Shown: positions 50,001-61,856, numbered from the stretch's first letter. The stretch: 64,000 bases of DNA from Scenedesmus sp. ARA3 (GCA_004335835.1 RWJK01000220.1:1-64000), one strand, 5' to 3'. Notes: generated by a model not told the origin, from the letters alone. Numbers and translations: made by a program.

Positions 50001-51899
50001 TGACCGTTTGGCTGCCTTGGCTTTGGTGCTAGTGCTGTTGACGCTGCCAGCTCTACTGCTAGTACTGGGCTCTGCCAGCAAGGAGCTGCCTTCGCCGCTG
50101 GCTGCCACAGCATCAGCCTCTACAGCAGCTGCAGCTTGCTGATCGCCTGTGCTGCCATCTGCTGACGGCACCGGTGCACTGGCAGTGGATTTCTCTGCGG
50201 TTATTGCAGCATGCACTGCTGCAGTATTCACAGGCAGCACTGCAAAGTCCAGCGAAGGGCCCACTGCTGTTGCGTCAGCTATGAGCTGCAGAGGCTTGTT
50301 CCTGCTGCCTGCCACGCGCACCAGCACTGGCAGCTGCAGCCGTCCCAACCTTGCTGCTTCCAAGCTCAAGCTGATAGTGCAGCTCCCTTTAGCTGGTATG
50401 GTGGCTGCTGCTGGGGTAGCTGTGAAGGTGCCCAATGACTGGCTGGGCTGGTCCTGCAAGCGCAAGTGTGCACAATCCATGTGATTCATCATGCACCGAT
50501 TCTGCTGACATTGGAAGGAGCAATAGCATACATGCTGTGCGTGCTGCCATAAACATTCAAACTAGCCGCAACTATTCCGAGTGCCAGCTAGTCAAATACT
50601 TGCCAGGCTCAAATCATTTTTGGCTGCTTTACAGCGTGAAGTGACTCTTCTAGCCCTCACCTGGGACAGCACCTCCACCTTTGCTGGCAGCTTGCTGTCA
50701 TTCACCAGCGTGAACTGCTGGCAGTACGGATGCCGCAGGAACACTTGCCCAAACTGCAACAGGTCGCCACCAGGTCCCAAGCTGATCATGGGCACAGCAC
50801 ACTCTCCTTGCACGGGCAGCTTGACAGCGCCGTCAGCCACGCGTGGGATGTCCATGACCAGGCTGAGGCTGAAGCGCTGCACAGACTGTGGCTGGAACTC
50901 CACCTGTATCTTCTGCTTGGCATACGGCAGCACTGTTCCTTTAGCTGGCAGCACAGTAATCAACTCCCTGCAGCTGTCTGGGCAGTCATCTGCCAGGTGC
51001 CAGTTATATGTGAGAGGAATTGCGCCAGTGTTGGTGAGCAGCACCTCCTTTGTGTACCTGCATGGGTGGCAGCAGACCGATTTTAGCAGAGAAAGTTGAT
51101 GTGCCCTGTCCTAGTTGCACGAGAACAAGTTGCATGCACACAGCCCGCATGCTGGTGGGTGCTGCTCCGTGCATTGCACACGGATGTACCTTCACTATGT
51201 GGCTGTCCTGCAGCTTCCAGCCCACCTGAAGCCATACGACATGATGCCATAGTCCAGCGCCTGCGTGTCCAGCACAAACTGTGGCCCCACCACAGCGCCC
51301 CTGAACACCAGCGGCACCGGTCTGCTGCTGCGTGTCAGAAACAGCTGGAAGCTCTCCTCGAACTGCCCCAGAATGTCACTCAGCAGCCGCACAGCTATCA
51401 CCTGCCCTGCCCCAGGCTGCAGCAGGCCGCTGCTGGGGCTGAAGCTGAACTTGCTGCCAAAGCGCGTGTGGCATGGCTGCAGTGCCCACTGCGCATCCAC
51501 CTTGCCCCTATTGAGCAGCTCCACCTCATAGCAGTGCTCGGTGTTGACAAAGGCCTCGCCAATGTCCACGTTATCATAGCTGAACACAACCTGAGCGCCC
51601 ACACCCTGGCCCAGCAGCGTTAGGGGCAGCCGCTCTCCTAGGCCCTGCAGCTCCACCCAGGCCACTGCCTCAAACTGCTCTGCGCAGTCTGGAGCAAACT
51701 GCAGCACCACCTCCTGCTCGCTGTTTGGGTACACACAGCCCTCAGGAGGAAAGGCAGCGAAGTGCTGCGTGCCAAACAGCTGCTTGTCAGCAGCAATGTC
51801 TAGCCGCGCGCGCTTGCTGCTCCGCAGTGCTGCCAGCTGCGCATCGCCCACCAGCCACTCAGCTTCAGAGGCACCTTCACTGCTTGCTGTGCTGCAGCG

Positions 51900-51936
<37 letters not shown>

Positions 51937-53821
51937 GGCTCTGCTGCTTGAGCCCAGGGGCCCTGCTCCTCCAGAACCATTTCTGCATCCATACCAGAAG
52001 CTATCGCCCACGGCTGCTGCAGCTGCTGTTGCTGCTGGCAGCTGCTGCCATTGCCGCTGCCGGTCCTACTGCGGCCAGACCTACTGCGGCCAGACCTACT
52101 GCGGCCGCCGTTGCCCCCTCCGCTGAGTCCCCGCACTGCTGCAATGCCTGTGCCTGGCAAGCTGACACCCTGCTGCTGCACTGCTGCAAGTGCAGTGCTT
52201 GCTGCAGCAAGCTCCGCTGCTGGTGACGGCTGGCTGCGTATGCTGAATGCAACAGTGCTGCTGCTGTGGTTGATCACCCTGAAGCTGCGCTGGCTTAACT
52301 TCCCCATGCAGGTTGGCAGGAACACCACCTGTGAGTCTGACAGCCCTACATCCAGCTGCTGGCCCTGGCCCTGCAACACTGTGAACGTGGTGCGGCTGGA
52401 GTCTTCATACACAACCTCCAGCTCCCCTTCATGATCGCCAGGTGCTGGTGGTGTGAAGTCCACTGTGAGCTGCAGTGTCTCTCCAGGAGCCAGGCTAGCC
52501 CTTGCAGGAGACACGCTGAAGCAAGCCCTGCTGCACGCTAGCTGGAAGCTGCCCTCTTTGCGGCCTACATTGGTCACCAACAGTGAGCGCCTGCTGCTCT
52601 TCTTTGCTGCGACTGCCGGCAGTGTTATGCTATCTGGCAGGTCCAGCGCTGCTGCTGCTCCAACTGCCAGCAGCGGCACAAGGAACTTCTCACGCTCTGT
52701 GGCCACTACCAGCTGCTGCTCGCAGCTGTCAATGGACTCTGGTATGAAGGTGACCCGGTATGCTGCCTCCATGCCTGCTGCAATCTTGCTGCCCACTGCC
52801 TGGCCCGGTGCTGGAATGCGTGCCACTTGAAAGCAACTGCTTTCCAGTGCCTCCACTGCCACACGCCTTGCCACCTGCATGCAAGTCAAGTCAGACACAC
52901 GTGCAGGGCGATTGTACAGGTGCCTACAGTCCCACTGGCTGCATGATGTGATTCCCTTGGAGCCCAGCCGCAGGATGGAATGTTAAGTAGGTAGTCCACG
53001 TCAGTACCACATGTCAGTACCACGTGTCATACCAGCCTGTCATGGCTGCACAAGTATGCTGCTGGTGACCGCAGGGTTAAGCGCTGTTTGCTGCTGTTGC
53101 AGTTGAACACTCACTGTGTCATTGTTCCGCAGCCGCAGTGTTGTCTCGTACGTTTTGAAGGGTTCATAGGAGTGAAACACAACCTCTGACGGATGCGGTT
53201 GGAAAAGTGGCTGGTCGATAGGCACCGTTGATTGCACCTGCAGCATATGAGCCAGCACCCGGCAGCTTGAGCTGCCAGCAATCAGACTGGTGGGGCAGTT
53301 GCTGTTCCTGTGAACTGTTTCCAGCTGCTGCGCACTTCAGATGAGCTCCTGCGGCTGGCTTGGGCCCATCTAATAGCTAATGGTGCTGGCATGTCTACAA
53401 CCTTACCTTGTCTGAGTGTTCTGCAATGTTTAGCAGCTCCACCACCTGCGGCTTGGGCCGCCATCCCTCAGCATGCACAACCGGCTGTGTGAGGTCTGCA
53501 ATAAGCTGGCTTGGAGACCACTGCGCATGATGTACAAGGAATGGTGGCATGTGATGGTCAGCATGCAGGCACAGGCGTCTAGTATATGCAGCACATGCGT
53601 CAACTGGTCGTTGCGCCAGCATCTGTTGAATGATGGAGCGATCGCTGGCCAGCACCAGCTTTACAAGCAGACACTGCACGCACCTTTGCCACCAGCAATG
53701 TATCTGCATCCTTGCTGTATGTCTTATACTTGACAGTTTCTTTGATGCTGCTGCTCTGCTGCTGTGCTCTGCTGTTCTGCCTGGCCCTCAGGCTGCCAGC
53801 AGGAGCCTGAGGCTCTACCAT
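28197..53821 (-). CDS. HYDIN: HYDIN, central-pair C2 projection giant protein
   Basis: Fifty-seven exons joined by GT-AG introns keep one reading frame from the ATG at 53819-53821 to the TGA at 28197-28199, giving 5,241 aa, close to animal HYDIN (about 5,120 aa). HYDIN sits on the C2 microtubule of the axonemal central pair and is needed for normal ciliary bending. The protein is a chain of ASH/MSP-type immunoglobulin-like domains with an adenylate-kinase-like insert near aa 2,060-2,410. Diagnostic matches run end to end: QPLFQPHPSEVVFHSYEPF at the N-terminus, YDNVDIGEAFVNTEHCYEVE, NWLHKPQRFK, and near the C-terminus PPKPQGPVDVSKGSAAVPF with SVDNPAF. Exons are listed in the five block entries below. 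No frameshift or internal stop was needed, so the gene looks functional. The splice model was built by eye. Confidence 0.93.
35125..41151 (-). other. HYDIN: HYDIN exons 26-39 (about aa 2,694-3,918)
   Basis: Exons: 40960-41151, 40455-40726, 40129-40291, 39563-40001, 39058-39348, 38436-38799, 37990-38265, 37444-37851, 37062-37273, 36767-36937, 36443-36578, 35842-36239, 35470-35640, 35125-35305. Serial ASH/MSP-type domains, each with the family rhythm FDFG or FGPV strand, NxG turn, PxSG loop and VxFxP strand, e.g. FGPVLAGRD, ISNTGVLPFKWRLAG, FGPLRVVDD, HISPESGVVPPNKEVPIT and FEEHVVLSNLDPFKPINC. Exon junctions all conserve frame. Confidence 0.82.
41298..44002 (-). other. HYDIN: HYDIN exons 20-25: adenylate-kinase-like domain (about aa 2,060-2,694)
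   Basis: Exons: 43876-44002, 43399-43728, 42659-43255, 42307-42534, 41992-42156, 41298-41752. The Hydin_ADK region is recognisable from HRLVVVLYGNPLSGTSVQAA with LCSRYGLPCVSVDSLLQ (exon 21), then YQAGFVLDGVSSKHLPG (exon 22) in the place of the kinase-like second half. The P-loop at 43465-43488 (aa 2183-2190) reads GNPLSGTS, so the usual GK[ST] lysine is threonine and ATP turnover is unlikely. Long A/S/Q-rich inserts split the domain, as do introns. Confidence 0.8.
44207..48598 (-). other. HYDIN: HYDIN exons 10-19 (about aa 1,167-2,059)
   Basis: Exons: 48388-48598, 47671-48047, 47328-47524, 47013-47135, 46711-46824, 46375-46547, 45841-46186, 45309-45701, 44850-45140, 44207-44661. Further beta-domains, with marks such as LLELSRRSIDFVYTHVCG, FDATTVDFGCVLMDSMRRM, YDVMPQFFDCGMQPYDRAVE and VSFVVDKQTLEAFGFGMVPE. 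Exons 16 and 17 are mostly A/S/G-rich linker before VLDFGSVTKGINKSKKVKLT. Confidence 0.82.
51904..51937 (-). repeat. CTG/CAG tract encoding polyglutamine in HYDIN exon 4
   Basis: About eleven perfect CTG units on the + strand read as consecutive Gln in HYDIN, in the linker between the second and third ASH-type domains. Confidence 0.9.
52066..52106 (-). repeat. 15-bp minisatellite in HYDIN exon 4
   Basis: The 15-bp unit CTACTGCGGCCAGAC occurs at 52066-52080 and 52081-52095 and partly again from 52096. It encodes repeated GRSRS units in the linker. A unit length divisible by three preserves the frame when copy number changes. Confidence 0.9.
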
Positions 53822-54833
53822 TGACTCAGCTAGCCAAGCAGACCCCTGCCCTGGGAACCCTCCTCAAAACCGGCATCAAGTCGACATTACACGCCATCGG
53901 GCAGTACCGTAGCCATGATGATGCAGTGAAACAACAGTACGGTGCAAGTTACAGCTAAGCGTAAGCTGATGATGCCGGTCCTTACTCATAACAATCAATC
54001 GATTCACACGCAGATAACTTGCACTCGATGATTGCAATCGGCGAGGTGCCTGGCTTGCCGTGTCATTTTTAGTGTGACCTTTGACTGGAGCCGTGGTCAT
54101 TCAAAAAACGTTACAGTCAATGTCCCCACTCCTCAACTTCATCCCTTGAACCATCAAACAATTACAGGTATCCACAACAAGCACGCTCAAGGACAGACGT
54201 GCTTGCCATGTCATGTTCAGTTGGTGCCCAATGTGCACCACGGCCTGGCTCAGCCAACAAGACCAATACACAGCAGCCATGCAATGATTGCAAACACACC
54301 AGCCAACCATGCCGTAGGCAATCTATCTCCAGCCTGGTCAACGATTGGTCTCGTAGAAACAACAAAGATGTGTGTCACATCCTTGGAGCACACCACAGCA
54401 GACTCTGCTGTTTGTCGGACAAACCTGCCTACACACATCCCGACAGTCCCTCCTCGCTCGACTCTTCCTCACCTACAACAGTAGCACAGCAGGACCAAAG
54501 CAACACCAGCTGTAGCTGGGACGTGCTGGCAGCACCTCCATCTGCAGCGTCAGCAACAGCGATGACAGCACCTACTTTGCCAACAATGTACGGGCAGTGC
54601 CGACAGCTCACCGGCACCAGCAGCAGACTTTGCTGCAGCACTGCAGTATATTGGCAGCAGGCTAGCAGTCATGTACAGATAAGCCTGCCGACCTAGTTAG
54701 CCCGGCACTTGCAGTTGGGGCATGTAGTCAGCGCACGCGCGGGCACAGCCTCAAGAGCCAGCAACCCAGGCCGCAAGTACGTGCTTGCAGGACCAACGCA
54801 AACAGCGCGTTCATAACCACAAGCAGTGGGGTT
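53822..54833. other. Intergenic between HYDIN start and ABCF1 stop
   Basis: About 1.0 kb, both genes leftward. It should hold the ABCF1 3' UTR (candidate TGTAA at 54162-54166, minus) and the HYDIN promoter. Open frames on both strands have no family similarity and no splice partners. No RNA gene seen. Confidence 0.5.
54162..54166 (-). other. Candidate TGTAA poly(A) signal for the ABCF1-like gene
   Basis: TTACA on the + strand, about 670 bases past the ABCF1 stop at 54834. A second TTACA lies about 55 bases further, so the exact site is uncertain. Confidence 0.3.
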
Positions 54834-57800
54834 CTATGCCAGGTCCTTGCGCTTTTGCAGCGCCTCCAGGCTGTTCTTGAGGTGCTTCTTGTAGCTGACA
54901 ATGTCGCCCCTCCACACGTGCACGCCGCCGTCGCGCACCTCCCAGATCTCGTTGGCCACCTGGCTGATGAGCCTGAAGTCGTGGCTCACCAGCACCAGGC
55001 CTCCATCCCAATCTGCAGGCGGGGCAGGAGAACACACAGCAGCATTGTTAACAGCACAGACGCAACCAGCGCATGGCAGGCATATGGAAAAATACACAGC
55101 AGTACATCAGCAGATGCAGCCCAGAAGACGTTCTGCCCAACAGCAGCACGCAGGCAACAGCACACAACCTGTTGCACGCTAGCGACAAGCCCTGTGGTGC
55201 CGCTCACTGTTGATGGCGCGCGCCAAGCTGTCAATGGTCTCGATGTCAAGATGGTTGGTGGGCTCATCCAGCAGCAGCATGTGCGGTGTCCGCTGCGCCA
55301 GCCAGGCAAACACCACTCGGCTCTTGAGCCCGTCTGACAAGTGCCTGATCCTGAGCGTCTGCGCAGCACCAGTGATGCCGAAGCGGCCCACCTGCACAAA
55401 CACAAAGCACCGAGTCTTTGCTGCAACCCAGCATGTACGCAGAGTAGCATAATTGATCAAACTGCTGACACCAAGCTGCTTACGCTGCCAGCAATGCATG
55501 AGCTGCCGTCCACATCCTGCAGCAGGTTATGTGTACCACCGGCTGACACGCACACCAACACAGCTGAGCTACACTTGCTTAACATATGGTAATGCACATT
55601 ATAGATGCCTGCAGCTGGCGCAGGCCGACACAGGTTTGTTAAACAATCAAACAAATGACGCAGCGCATGGCCCCACACGCACCACGCTGCGCATCTTCTC
55701 CAGCGGGATGTCCTTGTACTCCTTCATCATGTACTCCAGCGCGTTCATGTCCGGGTCCAGCAGCTCAGTCTGCAAATAACAACACCACACAAAACAGCGG
55801 CGCACCCACCAAGCTCAGCGCAAGCCGCCTTCTCAGCCCAACTATGCAGATGAGGCAGAAGGGATATCTACAGGGCAACCGTTGCAAAATCAGGCAGATC
55901 GCCCTAGCCCACAACAGATCAGCATGCACATCAAGATACACCGGGCCACACTGTCTAAACCAAGCTATACATCCCTTACAAGCAAGGCGTACAGGTGTCT
56001 TGCAGCCGCCCCCCTCACCAAGTGCTGGTGGTACACGCCGATGCGCAGGTGGTTGTGGCGCTTGACCATGCCATCCAGCGGCTCCAGCTGGCCGGTCATC
56101 AGCTTCAGCAGCGTGGACTTGCCTGTGCCGTTCGCACCCACAATAGCCACGCGGCTGTCTAGGTCAACACCAAGGTCGACGTTGCTGCAGAAGATACAGG
56201 TGCAGTGTGCAGCAGGCGGTACAGGAGAGTGAAACAAACCATTCTGGTCTACAGCGCAACAGCCCAGCCACCCCTGCAGCCCACCACACACGCCAGCTTG
56301 AGCTAGCTGGCGTGCAGTGTTCTGCTTTAAGCTGCTTCAGCCATGGTGACATGAACACCAATCCAGCGTAGCAGTTCCTTCCAGCACCTTGTGCATCTAT
56401 CAGCCCCCAGCTCCAACACCCTCCGCGCGCAGCCACTTACCGGTACAGCACCTTGTCTGGGCTGTAGCCAAACGCCACGCTGGAGAACTGCAGCACGGGC
56501 GGCGGCAGCTTGCCCACGTTCTCAAAGTGCAGCTTGACCACGCGGTCCGTCTCCACGCGCTCCGTGAGTCCGCCGCGCACCATCTTCTCCAGTGTCTTCT
56601 CCTTGCTCTGCGCCTGGCGCGCGAGCTTGGCGGAGCCGTGACCAAAGCGCGCAATGTACTCCTGCACAGCGCAAACAACGCAGGACAACTGCTGTCAAGG
56701 GGGCTCAGGAGCAGTGTGCATGCACTGCTGCTGCAGCAAGCACGTACTGCACTGCGAGGCTGCGTAGCTATCAGGGCTGCATGTTTGCTTGTAAATCCGT
56801 GCTCTGTATCAGATCCGCTGGCGCATCCGCACCTTCATGTGGCTGATCTGCTCCTGCTCCCACTTGTAGCGCTTCATCTGGTTCTCCTCCTGCTCTGCGC
56901 GCGTCTGCACGTACTGGTCGTAGTTGCCTGAGTAGTACTGGAGGCCCTTCTTGTGCATGTGGATGATGTTGGTGCACACACCGTTTAGGAAGTCTTGACT
57001 GCAGCGCAGCAGCAGCAGCAGCAGTCCAGAAGCAGACACAGCAAGCTATGACTCAGTCGCCTGAACATGGCAGTGCATTCACACTGTTCACATGCTGCAC
57101 TTGTGCAGAACGCACACCTGTATGCCCTGCAAGAAGCACAAGCACACCAGCCACAGCAAGCCGCAGCATGCAGTGGCGTCACCCGCACCTGTGCGAGACC
57201 ATGAGCAGGATGCGCTTGAACTTTGACAGGTAGTCCTCCAGCCACACGCACGCCTCCAGGTCCAGGTGGTTGGTGGGCTCGTCCAGCAGCAGGAAGGTGG
57301 GCTCCAGGAACAGCGCGCGCGCCAGCGCGATGCGCATGCGCCAGCCGCCAGAGAACTCACGCGTCTTCTTGTGCTGCGGGTGTAAACAACAGTGACAATG
57401 CGTGGTTGTTGTCACATGCATGAAAGGCGGCAAGCGCACGCAACGACGCCACACCACCCCAACCGCAACACCAGCAAGCAGCATTAACAGAGCTGCTGCT
57501 CATGTGCAACCCAGATGATCAGCCGCTTGCTTACGACTATGGCGCAACCCTCCATCACCGTGCTGCCACTTTGCCAGGTACTGAAAGCATCTGGCTGCTG
57601 CACTTGCGCACCTGCATCTCCTTGTCAAAGCCCAGGCCGTGCAGGATGGATGCTGCGCGCGCCTCTGTGGTGTCGCTGTCCAGTGCATCAAGCCGCTCAT
57701 ACACGTCAGCCTGCAAATAAGCCACAGAGCAGGCGCAGCAGACACCGTAAGCAGCTGCCAGACGACTTGCACAGCGCAGACGGCAAACAATGCCAACCAA

Positions 57801-59549
57801 ACTGTTGCTCGCAAAGCACCGCACACGTGCATGCGCCATGCTGCTGCTGGTGGGTGAAGCACGTCGCTGCCATGGCTGCTCCAACTGCAGTTGCCAAAGC
57901 AACCACCACCACCCACTGCACCTGCAGCCACTGCATTCGGCTCTGCTGCCACTGCCACTGCAGCTGCTGCTGGGCCAGCGTGCCGGCTCACCAGGCGCGC
58001 CTCCACCTCTGGCGTCATCTCCGCCTCTGCCAGCTCCTCTGCCTCTGCCTCCAGCCGCACCTTCTCCTGGTCCACCTCCATCACAGCCTGGCGGCAGCAC
58101 AGGCAGGCAGGCAGGCAGGCAGACAGGCAGGTGGTTACTTAAGCATCCAGGCATGTCATTAGCTCACAAGTTGCAGCTGCACCAGCAGCACAGTCGCAAG
58201 CCTTGCAGCTGCAGTGCTGCGCAAGTGGCTGAGCCACCACCTCCCAGACCAATTTAATTTCCAGACAATTTGCTGCATGAAGGTGCACAAGCATGCAGCA
58301 GACGACAGGAGCTTGGCCTGAATGCAAGCACTGTGCCACCAGCTGCCACTGGCTGCCGCAGCTGCGCCTTACATGCAGCGCTGTCTTGTCTGACGCAGGC
58401 ATCTCCTTGTCCAGCAGGTACATGTCGATATGGTCAGGGATAGGCACCTCACGCCCAGCAAGCGCCTGCAGCAGCAGCAGCAGCAGCAGCAGCGTTGAAC
58501 ATATTTACCCATGTGCTGCTGTGCATAGGTTAATTTTGCATGAGCAAAAGCCAAGAACAGCTGTGGCGCAGCACTGCTGCAGCTGACCTCGATGCATGTG
58601 GGAACACGCAGACAGGCGACTGGCCCGGCAGGCAGCTCCAGCTGCCACTGGCGGCACACACATGTTCAGCAACCTCGCTACCATGCAGGCTGCATGCGGC
58701 ACACACCGCAGTATCATTGCACTGCATGCTATCCCCGCGGCAGCTGCAATGCACCGTCTGGAATCCCGCACCTGCAGCATGCAGGACTTGCCGCAGCCGT
58801 TCAGGCCCAGCAGGCCGTAGCGGCGGCCGTAGTTCAGCTCCAGGCGAGTGTCAGCAAGCAGCTCATGGCCATGGAACAGCAGCGTGAAGGAGTCAATCTG
58901 AATGTCGCGGCTCTGCGGGTGTGAAGCCAGCACGCCTGTGGTGCTGCGGCCGTGGTCTTCGTCCCATGGCTGGTTGTCTGACTTGGATAAGCTGACTTGG
59001 CTGACTGAATGGCTGAGCCCCTCGGCTGCTGCTGCCCCGTTGGGGTTCTCCTGGTCTGATGTGTCGTCTGCGCCGCCTCCTGAGCCCTTCTTTTCAGCTT
59101 TTGCTGCCTCCTTGGCTGCGCGCTTGGCCTTCTGCTCAGCGCGCTTTGCTGCCTTGGCTGCAGGCACCATCAGGGGCATAAACACAATCAGCAGCAGCAA
59201 ATCCCAGCACCCGGCACCATGGCAGTGCATTATCAGCAATGCATTAGCAAACTGAATTGTGGCGCTGTTCACAGCAGCCAGTTTGCTGCACAAGGCACAC
59301 ACTGCAAAGCCATTTTTGGCGCTGAGTGTCCTTGGAGCTGCAGGAGCAGCCGACCTCAAGGCACGGGGCAGCCTGGCAGGTGGAACTCATGACAGCTACA
59401 ACCAGCTGCAACGTGGCACGCCGCGGCACCTGGCCATGTGGATGAAAACAGCTCAGCCAGCTGCAGAGCAGCAGCTCCAGCGCTGCAGCCTGCACCCCAC
59501 CTGCTTCCTTCTCTGCTGCCTTTGCCCTTGCGTCACGGTCGCCCGCCAT
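54834..59549 (-). CDS. ABCF1: ABCF1-type (GCN20/ARB1 family) twin-ATPase translation factor
   Basis: Twelve exons (59501-59549, 58772-59157, 58373-58465, 57992-58087, 57612-57710, 57189-57373, 56833-56998, 56441-56661, 56019-56184, 55683-55769, 55208-55391, 54834-55012), all in phase, give 636 aa. Soluble ABCF proteins have two ATPase domains and act on ribosomes or in translation control; none has membrane segments. Order: Lys/Ala-rich N-terminus, ATPase 1 with Walker [12 protein letters not shown] (about aa 132-142), signature [18 protein letters not shown], Walker [20 protein letters not shown]; the ABCF linker [18 protein letters not shown] and [20 protein letters not shown]; ATPase 2 with [14 protein letters not shown] (about aa 449), signature HLSDGLKSR (about aa 534), Walker [19 protein letters not shown] and switch [18 protein letters not shown]. 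The nearest type known to me is plant ABCF1 / animal ABCF2. Odd: signature 2 has Leu where LSDGQ or LSGGQ is usual. Confidence 0.93.
58101..58130. repeat. AGGC tetranucleotide tract in an ABCF1 intron
   Basis: About seven AGGC units with one interruption lie just upstream (in gene sense) of exon 4, in the intron 58088-58372. Confidence 0.9.
58469..58492. repeat. CAG tract next to an ABCF1 acceptor site
   Basis: Eight consecutive CAG units on the + strand abut the 3' end of the intron before exon 3, so the minus-strand acceptor is embedded in (CTG)n and several alternative CTGCAG-like contexts sit close together. Confidence 0.85.
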
Positions 59550-61856
59550 AGCTGCTAGCTGCTACCTTTATGGATGAGACTATGTGTTTAGACTGGGCGA
59601 AGCTGATGTCCTTGCCAGAGTGCGGCACCAGTGGGTGACTGCTGCTGCTTCTAACACACAGCAGCAGGCACCGTATTAAAATGGTCGTGCTTATACACGA
59701 TCAATTACTCGTGATGTCAAGGAGCACTTGAAAGGCAGGGGTGACAACTTCTCGAACACAGTCTAGCGTGCAGGCTGGCCGGTGGCGCCTAGAGAAAGCA
59801 TACACAGCCCCCAGAGAACAACGAGACACCTTAAAACCGAGATCCTCTTCGTTGCTTGCAATCCTAGTGTGCTGTTGCTCGTGGCAATAAGACCTGGACC
59901 CAGCGATTACAAAAAAATGAAGTAACACATTGATTCCGTGGCCAGCAATTTGTTGATTGCTCAATGCAGACGATGCCTGTTGCTTGGTTTAGCAACTTGG
60001 CAGGACCTTGGGTACTTGCTGCACGGTTCAGGCTTCACAGCAAATGTATTGAGTATGCTGACATGTGCATTCAACACTTGCTGTTGTTTCTACTGTGTTA
60101 CCATAGTGGCTGACATCCAATGATTGTGTGGGGGTACGCACGCACGCTGCACGTCACGCACATCATGTGCTAACACCAGCTGTTAGCATGTGCGGTGCCA
60201 GACATTCCAGCAGCAACACTTCCATCCACAAACAAAACGGCAGTTCATGTGTCCGCCGTTCAAAAAATCTTAATCACAGCAGCAGCTGGCATATGCAACA
60301 GCACAGCCTGCAGGCACAGCACTCTATCACTCTATCGAGGCTACCCAGCCAAATGGAAGTGGCTGTGCACTAAACACCAGATGCCACCATGTGGCATTCA
60401 GGCCGCCTTAGGCTCAGAGCCGCATGCCTGTCGCATCTGCGTGTGCGTCTTGCAGCGACATCGCGCAACCTTAAACATGACACGATTCCAATACCACGCT
60501 GACAGGTCCAGACACAACAGCAACGTTGCTGTTAACAGGCAGGGCCATCCACATAAACACCAGGCTGCCTTAGTGCACAAGTGCACTGTACAGTTGCAAG
60601 ACGAACCAAATCGCAGTAGAGCATCAGCACCAGCAGCTATAAATACGGCACAACAGGAAGGCAGTGAACAGGGAGGCAGTAACCACGCTCTGCAATACAT
60701 GACATAACAGTTTTCAACCATCACTGATGGTGGCACCTGGACACTAGGTGACGGCAAGCTGCGCAGTGCAACGGCGCCGTGGGAATGAGAGGCACCCGCT
60801 CAGCACAGTCGAACAGGCGCCACGTGCTGCCTCTCTGGTGGCAACAACACCAATCTGCCCTGCCATAACCCACCGGACCTCAAGCTCTGGCACAGCTGCA
60901 ACAGCATTGTTCACCCTACAGCCCAGAACACAGCCCCTTCGTACAGTGTGATCAGGAGCAGTCTGCAGAAGAGACTGCTATGGGAGGCATGTGAACACAA
61001 CTGCCATCAGATTCTCAGCCGACTGCCCCGCACCACCACCACGACCAAAGCAGCGCTAGCAACCTCACAGTTAGAGCTCAAAACAAAGAAAGGCATATGG
61101 CTGAGCCACGTCACGCCCGGCCCATAGTAGTTATGCCGTCAGGCTGTCAGGCACATCACAGAATGATTATCGCACATAGCAGTGTAGTCGTCATATCAGT
61201 ACTTGCTATGCTACCGTCAAATCCGGGCGCTGCTGGTGTGAAGACCAGCCGCCATCACAAGTGATGCGAGAACAGCTGCCCAGGCGCCATGCATGTTGCA
61301 GCACTGCGACGGGTCCAAACTTCAAGATAGCTAGCGCGGTCATACATAGTTGTTGGCCAGAACAGTCAGTTCCTATGGACGTTGGCGCATGTATTGTGAA
61401 AGGGTCACTCGTGATGGTCACGAAGCAGCCTCCAAACTGCACAGCCGCCAACGCCAACACGCGTGAACAACATGTGCAAACAGCAGCCTCACAGGATCAC
61501 ACAGCAGCTGTTGGCACAGACAGCAGCCAGTGCAGAGCACACGCACCTCAACACGGGTTGGGGTTCCCGCACCGACAAGTACAACGTGCGCTCACAATCT
61601 GCAGCAACAGCACTCTGCAACTAACGCCGCACACCGCACCCTGTACAACAAAAAACACACGCGCACCCACAGCACAGCTCTCCAACACCAGCACTCAGCA
61701 GCACTGCCTGCTGATCATAAATCACAAGCATGCAGCACCCAGCAAATGGCCTTGCTGCTCTTTCAACACGTTTATTTGAACAGCTCTAGTAGAGCCCCAC
61801 ATGCCTCAGCGGGCCTGCCCGCTCAGCCTGCCTGTCAGCTCAGCGCGCCTGCCCTC
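59550..61856. other. Long intergenic region left of the partial right-edge gene
   Basis: 2.3 kb between the ABCF1 start codon and the stop of the next leftward gene. It should hold the ABCF1 promoter and 5' UTR and that gene's 3' UTR. On the coding (minus) strand the only TGTAA I noticed is near 59905, next to an A-rich stretch. No tRNA, repeat array or protein family was recognised; open frames are short and unsupported. Confidence 0.5.

Larger units (their letters stand above)
48793..53821 (-). other. HYDIN: HYDIN exons 1-9 (aa 1 to about 1,166)
   Basis: Exons: 53684-53821, 53407-53484, 53115-53237, 51226-52874, 50661-51057, 49809-50453, 49480-49627, 49073-49264, 48793-48921. Exon 2 carries PKPQVVELLNIAEHSDK and exon 3 LFQPHPSEVVFHSYEPF, the conserved HYDIN N-terminus. 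Exon 4 (1,649 nt) holds two ASH-type domains separated by a low-complexity linker with an RSRSG repeat and a Gln run. Exon 6 has a long A/S/K-rich insertion between two beta-domains. In-phase throughout; start chosen because it is the only ATG opening an exon that joins in phase to exon 2. Confidence 0.85.

Noticed and set aside
51725..52434. + strand frames with runs of Cys and Leu
   Set aside because: They are the reverse reading of the CAG/Gln tract and RSRSG repeat in HYDIN exon 4.
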